Origin: Breviolum minutum Mf 1.05b.01
Taxonomy: Eukaryota; Sar; Dinophyceae; Suessiales; Symbiodiniaceae
Assembly (NCBI GenBank): GCA_000507305.1
Contig: DF239094.1
Location: forward strand, 97,602-161,601
DNA: 64,000 nucleotides
Direction: 5' to 3'
The notes under the pieces: generated by a model
Told to the model about the DNA's origin: nothing
Databases searched by the model: none
What the model saw: only the letters and a program-made list of their open reading frames with translations
Translations under genes and position numbers: made by a program
In this document: piece by piece, positions 60,448 through 64,000 of the stretch
How the letters are laid out: each line of letters begins with the position of its first letter
How positions within the stretch are numbered: position 1 is the stretch's first letter

Positions 60448-60666
60448 TGTGATGACATCTCTCCCCGACATGGAAGGACTTCATCATTTTCAGGATTTAC
60501 ACCCAAACACCCCTCCAAAACAAAAACAGACCTCTTCAATCCAGTTGCTGCAAAGGCCTTGTGCTTACCGGAGACATTAGGCACAGCCCCTGCCTCAACA
60601 AATCTCTGTGAGGTTGGCTTCTTCCGGAACTTGGAGGTTGAAGAAAGAAGTTGGTTCATAATGTGA
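60448..60666 (+). CDS. candidate open frame, unidentified
   Basis: The 3' part of a 124-codon frame reads DDISPRHGRTSSFSGFTPKH, PSKTKTDLFNPVAAKALCLP and ends NLEVEERSWFIM, TGA. The minus strand is open over the same span (60399-60671). It may be an exon or a repeat; I cannot tell which strand is real. Confidence 0.3.
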   Translation, partial: CDDISPRHGRTSSFSGFTPKHPSKTKTDLFNPVAAKALCLPETLGTAPASTNLCEVGFFRNLEVEERSWFIM

Positions 60667-60947
60667 ACCAAACTTAGGGACCTCTCAATACTTAAGAATT
60701 CAAAAGTGGGGTATATTTACGGTATTTTATGGTGAATTTCTTGGATCAGAAACGTTGCAGGATTTTCATGGCCCAAATCATTTGAAGGATAAATTCATGT
60801 TCATCCTCTCAAGAGGTAGCAGTGATCCGAATTTTCTGGTTTCCACAAAAAAAATAACGGATAGGGATTTCCCCAATAATATTAGATCATTTTAGATTCA
60901 TTCAGCGCATTTAGATTGTGTTTGTAAAACAGATCCTTTAGCTGTAG

Positions 60948-61045
60948 AGTCTCCATCTTTCGAGGCACGACCTGTCATCCGGCGTGCCTCCGCCTCAGCC
61001 CCCGCGCGAAGCGCTGGGGCAGTGGGGGGCCCCGGATCCAGTTAG
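60948..61045 (+). CDS. candidate exon, Ala/Ser/Arg-rich
   Basis: After CTGTAG the frame reads SPSFEARPVIRRASASAPAR, then SAGAVGGPGSS and TAG. The most GC-rich short stretch of the area. Disordered composition; unidentified. Confidence 0.35.
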
Positions 61046-61176
61046 AAGTAGCGGTTATGACTCCACTTATAGGGTTGATAACCCCAGTTCCCTATATAAG
61101 GTCATCGAATTTGGCTCCCATAACTCCCATATTTAACAAATCCGGCTCCGGGGTGAAAATGTTGCAACAGCTGTAG

Positions 61177-61331
61177 GACCTCATGGAGTTGGACATGTCC
61201 AGCAAAGCTCCAAGCGCACCAAGCGCACCAAGCGCACCAAGCGCACCTCCACCGAAGGTCGGGCAAAAAACAGCTTTGCAACATGATGCGATGATCCTGT
61301 CGCACTGGGGGGGTGGACTTTTTGGGAGATA
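61177..61331 (+). CDS. candidate exon with APS tripeptide repeat
   Basis: After CTGTAG the frame reads DLMELDMSSK, then four Ala-Pro-Ser units encoded by a 9-bp repeat (61208-61250), PPPKVGQKTALQHDAMILSH and TAA. The repeat is in register with the frame. Unidentified; the stop may lie beyond an unrecognised donor. Confidence 0.45.
61208..61250 (+). repeat. 9-bp tandem repeat AAGCGCACC
   Basis: About four and a half near-perfect units. In the + frame it encodes Ala-Pro-Ser; the minus-strand Cys-Ala-Trp reading is a shadow. Confidence 0.9.
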
Positions 61332-61601
61332 AAGGTAGAGTTCCTGGGATATCCTGGGATAATTTCTGGATGTTCATTAATTTATGGTCAATCCCTTAAA
61401 ATTGTTAGACAGGTTCATGACACAGTGATCAGAGCCTTAATCTAAGCAATCTATTGCTACGTATTGTAGTTTTGGAAAGGGTTGTGTTCTCAAGATCCTT
61501 GAGAATCACAACCAATAGGCTGATTCATAAGGAGTAATTTTTCAGAGATCATACCTCATATTGACATAGATATAATTACCATATCAAAATATCTCAACAT
61601 G

Positions 61602-61711
61602 GATGTTTCCGAAAATAGGGGTGTTTACCCCAAATCATCCATTAAATAATAGGGGGGTTTCCATTATTTTCACCATCCATTTTGGGGTATCCCCTATTTT
61701 TTGGAAACACC
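61602..61711 (+). mobile_element. palindromic MITE-like element, copy 3
   Basis: Starts GGATGTTTCCGAAAATAGGG and ends CTATTTTTTGGAAACACCC, same orientation as the 14.5-kb copy. The core has CATCCATT on both sides of a TTTCCATT segment. Confidence 0.8.
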
Positions 61712-61989
61712 CAACGCACGATGCCATGCGCATCCCATGAATCATCGCCTCTCAGAGGCCAAACCGTTGGACCGAGCCCAATTGGTTGGGGGAAGCCGGG
61801 GGGATGGGGGGAAAGCCAAAGGGTTCCATGAAGCAAAAATGGTGAGCCAAAGATTCACTGAGAAATTCATGACATATTTTTTGCTGAGTTGTATATTAAA
61901 TTCTAAAGGTTTGCGTGTTTTTTTTGTGTTGTTTGCACAGCTATTCTTTTTTTTTTTTGATTGCAACTGAAAAGTCTCAAGTCTTTTTG

Positions 61990-62376
61990 AAGGGGATGAC
62001 CGTGAGGAATGATTTACTACGATCGATAGATACTTTTGAATCAAGAAAACCAACCTACTCCAAGCGTCCAGGCAGGACCGGCACAAAATCTGATCCGCCT
62101 GTTGTCGGTTGCGGGGCTGAGGTAGCAGAGAGGCAAGCAAGGGAAAAGAGAGAATATGATGAAAAGATCAAGAGGCAGGGAAAAGCAGTGCGACTTTCAG
62201 AGCTGCACATCAACATTATGGTCATTCATTATGTCATGTTTGCATTTTCTTTGCCATGTTGCCCTTCTCCGGTTCATTGGATAAGTCCATGTCTTGAGCT
62301 GCTTGATTCAGAAGTTTTGGGTGAATCTGTGCAAGGTGAAGTCAGCCCCTGCGATGGGCCGAGACTAGACATTTGA
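61990..62376 (+). CDS. candidate exon upstream of the rhodopsin
   Basis: Open frame with AEVAERQAREKREYDEKIKR then QGKAVRLSELHIN, a charged helix of good coding character, preceded by RPGRTGTKSDPPVVGCG. It could be the N-terminal cytoplasmic region of the rhodopsin gene or the end of another gene; the donor is not clear. Confidence 0.35.
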   Translation, partial: KGMTVRNDLLRSIDTFESRKPTYSKRPGRTGTKSDPPVVGCGAEVAERQAREKREYDEKIKRQGKAVRLSELHINIMVIHYVMFAFSLPCCPSPVHWISPCLELLDSEVLGESVQGEVSPCDGPRLDI

Positions 62377-62509
62377 ATTCACGAATGAACACAATTTTCT
62401 TTGGGGATCATCACGTGTCATAAGATTTGTTCATTTGGAAGTTAAGTAAAATCTCTGTCATATTTTTGTACCTGTACCATGCAGATGCTTCGGCCCAAGG
62501 TGTTTCCCT

Positions 62510-63388
62510 ATGCCACCTGACAGGTTCACTGCTATTTTAGCTGTCACTTCGCTGTGGCCACCCACAGCAAAATGGTGTTGGGCTGTAACAAACTTTCAGA
62601 TTGCTGTGTGTATTTGCGTCCACTGTACCTGCTCCATCGGCCCAAAATTCGAGGCCATCAAACAAGATGAACTTTTGCTCTTTGAAAGTGCAAGGAGAGT
62701 CCTGATTGTCCCCTTCGCACTGGTGGCGCTTTACGGTCTTAGTGAGATGTTTTCCAAGATGCCCAGAGAAAAACCCCTAGTCATTTCTTGGGTAGTCATG
62801 TTGGAGTTTAGTGTTCAAATCAGCTACTACACACTGCTGTCTTTTGGATACGGCCTTCCGTACCAAAATCAGCGATGTTATGATTCTCGGCCAATCTACG
62901 CGACTCGCTGGATTGGATGGTCGTTGGGGATACCAACCTAGATATTTATGAATTTGTATCCGCTAGCGAACCAGAAAGCAATCCATGTCTTTGGACGACT
63001 TGTTCCACAAATGGCTGCATCTTCCACATATTGCTGGTCTTGTTTCCTGGGATGTGTTGTTTGCGAGCCGTGGATTGGCTGGTCTCTGAATTTACTTGGA
63101 TGCATTGCTTACATCATTGTGGTTATTGATGAGGTGTTTTTTGTACGTGATTACATTTTATCAACGCAGATGCCTGCTCTGAAAGGCTATAGTATCATAG
63201 TCAAGGAGGTCATGTTTGCGGTCTACACTGGCGTTTGGTTGATGGGACTTGGAAACTTTGCCTCTTCTTATGCGTGCCAACGCTTCTACACCGTTTCTGA
63301 CATCAGCTTGAAAGCTACCATGGCTTTCTTGCTATTTTTGTATTGGACATGTGGTGAGGAGACTGAGACTGAGACCAAAAAGTGCTGA
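62510..63388 (+). CDS. microbial-type (type I) rhodopsin with an in-frame TAG
   Basis: Microbial rhodopsins are seven-helix retinal proteins acting as light-driven pumps, channels or sensors. Visible helices: RRVLIVPFALVALYGLSEM, VISWVVMLEFSVQISYYTLL, helix C with ATRWIGWSLGIPT, WSLNLLGCIAYIIVVIDEVF, helix F with VMFAVYTGVWLMGLGN, and helix G with VSDISLKATMAFLLFLYW. The D-x-x-x-K pair (Asp 63299, Lys 63311) marks the retinal Schiff-base lysine and its counterion. By bacteriorhodopsin numbering helix C has R82 but Gly at 85 and Gly at 89, so it lacks the usual proton acceptor; position 96 is Met. TAG at 62939-62941 falls at position 93, and the same frame stays open on both sides. The gene is thus either inactivated by one base change or affected by a sequence error. 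The tail after 63360 probably runs into an intron. Confidence 0.8.
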
Positions 63389-63448
63389 ATGAACTAAACC
63401 AGTATCTGATACTGTTTGTATTGGCTAAGGCAGGCTGAGGCTTATGGC

Positions 63449-63630
63449 AGTAGCGCCCTTTGCTTATCAGATCTGTTTAGCAGATTTGTGGGTGGCATTG
63501 GATGGTACTGCATGGCTGGTGCCAATGAGGGAGGGGGTTGGCGAGTTCTCCTCTGAGTTAGCCGTTTACAAGATCGATGCCCTTCATGGATGGCAAAAAG
63601 GTTTGCAGCATTTGGCAGCTATTTTCAGGT
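63449..63630 (+). CDS. candidate exon after the rhodopsin
   Basis: After ATGGCAG the frame reads VAPFAYQICLADLWVALDGT, AWLVPMREGVGEFSSELAVY and KIDALHGWQKGLQHLAAIF, ending at a CAG|GTGGAA donor-like site. Strong coding character; it may be the next rhodopsin exon or the next gene. No family recognised. Confidence 0.45.
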
Positions 63631-63847
63631 GGAACAGTGACGACCACCACCAGCAGCAGCACCCATCACACAGCACCAGCTAACGCACGACGACAATGAC
63701 ACCGACAACGACAACAGCGACAGCAACAACGACGCTGCAGTAAGAGAAAGGGAAAATGACGTAAATCTACAACCACACAAACAACTAGAGCCACAACAGC
63801 AACAACAGCAGCAGCAGCAGTAGCAGCAGAAGCAACCACCAAAGACC

Positions 63848-63977
63848 CCACCACCACCACCACCACCACCACCACCACCACCACCACCACCACCACCACC
63901 ACCACCACCACCACCACCACCACCACCACCACCACCACCACCACCACCACCACCACCACCACCACCACCACCACCAC
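63848..63977 (+). repeat. (CCA)n microsatellite
   Basis: About 43 near-perfect CCA triplets, preceded by a CAG/CAA-rich stretch (63650-63840). All long minus-strand Gly, Val or Trp frames here are repeat artefacts. Confidence 0.95.
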
Positions 63978-64000
63978 CAGCACGACAACGACAACACAAC

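Noticed and set aside
61102..61377. Minus-strand frame with Cys-Ala-Trp repeats
   Set aside because: Shadow of the plus-strand Ala-Pro-Ser repeat, which sits in a better bounded exon.
63625..63999. Minus-strand poly-Gly, poly-Val and poly-Trp open frames
   Set aside because: Three readings of the (CCA)n tract; no independent coding signal.

Overview
The window reads as nuclear DNA of a dinoflagellate, most likely a Symbiodiniaceae-type alga. The evidence is: very many short exons (30-160 nt) in moderate-GC sequence; donors that are often GC or GA rather than GT when the protein frame is followed; abundant triplet microsatellites and minisatellites; every gene I can identify lying on the + strand; and a microbial-type rhodopsin. 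Most genes were found by joining exons through protein-family motifs and intron phase, so exon edges are inferences unless stated otherwise.

Layout. 0.3-3.2 kb: candidate exons, a J-domain gene interrupted by a 28-nt segment between 12-bp direct repeats, and a fragment of a FAST/RAP-like helical-repeat protein. 4-9 kb: small exons of unidentified genes, one ending in a membrane segment. 9.1-11.8 kb: a leucine-rich-repeat protein. 12-27 kb: long chains of small exons of unidentified genes, with ATC and TTG microsatellites. 28.0-31.7 kb: a tRNA pseudouridine synthase of the TruA family, readable almost end to end. 32.3-35.25 kb: a segmental copy carrying one branched-chain aminotransferase (BCAT) exon and a drug/metabolite-superfamily (DMT) transporter. 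37.0-38.9 kb: a TIM17/22/23-family gene, best read as TIM23. 40.5-53.1 kb: a BCAT gene of at least 16 exons. Two other + strand genes sit inside its introns: a coiled-coil protein (43.2-44.6 kb) and the parental DMT transporter (46.6-51.6 kb), whose own intron is swollen by about 3.4 kb of tandem repeats. 54-61.3 kb: small exons of unidentified genes and repeats. 62.5-63.4 kb: a microbial rhodopsin with one in-frame stop. 63.8 kb to the end: a (CCA)n tract.

The most notable structure is the BCAT locus. One BCAT exon, the following 6.2-kb intron with its nested transporter, and the first bases of the next exon match a block 13 kb upstream, which is therefore a derived duplicate. Both transporter copies share the same frame disruptions. 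The upstream copy has extra damage at a splice site; the downstream copy has gained the satellite insertion. A three-copy palindromic mobile element (14.5, 36.4 and 61.6 kb) is also present. I saw no rRNA, tRNA, CRISPR or bacterial operon structure.
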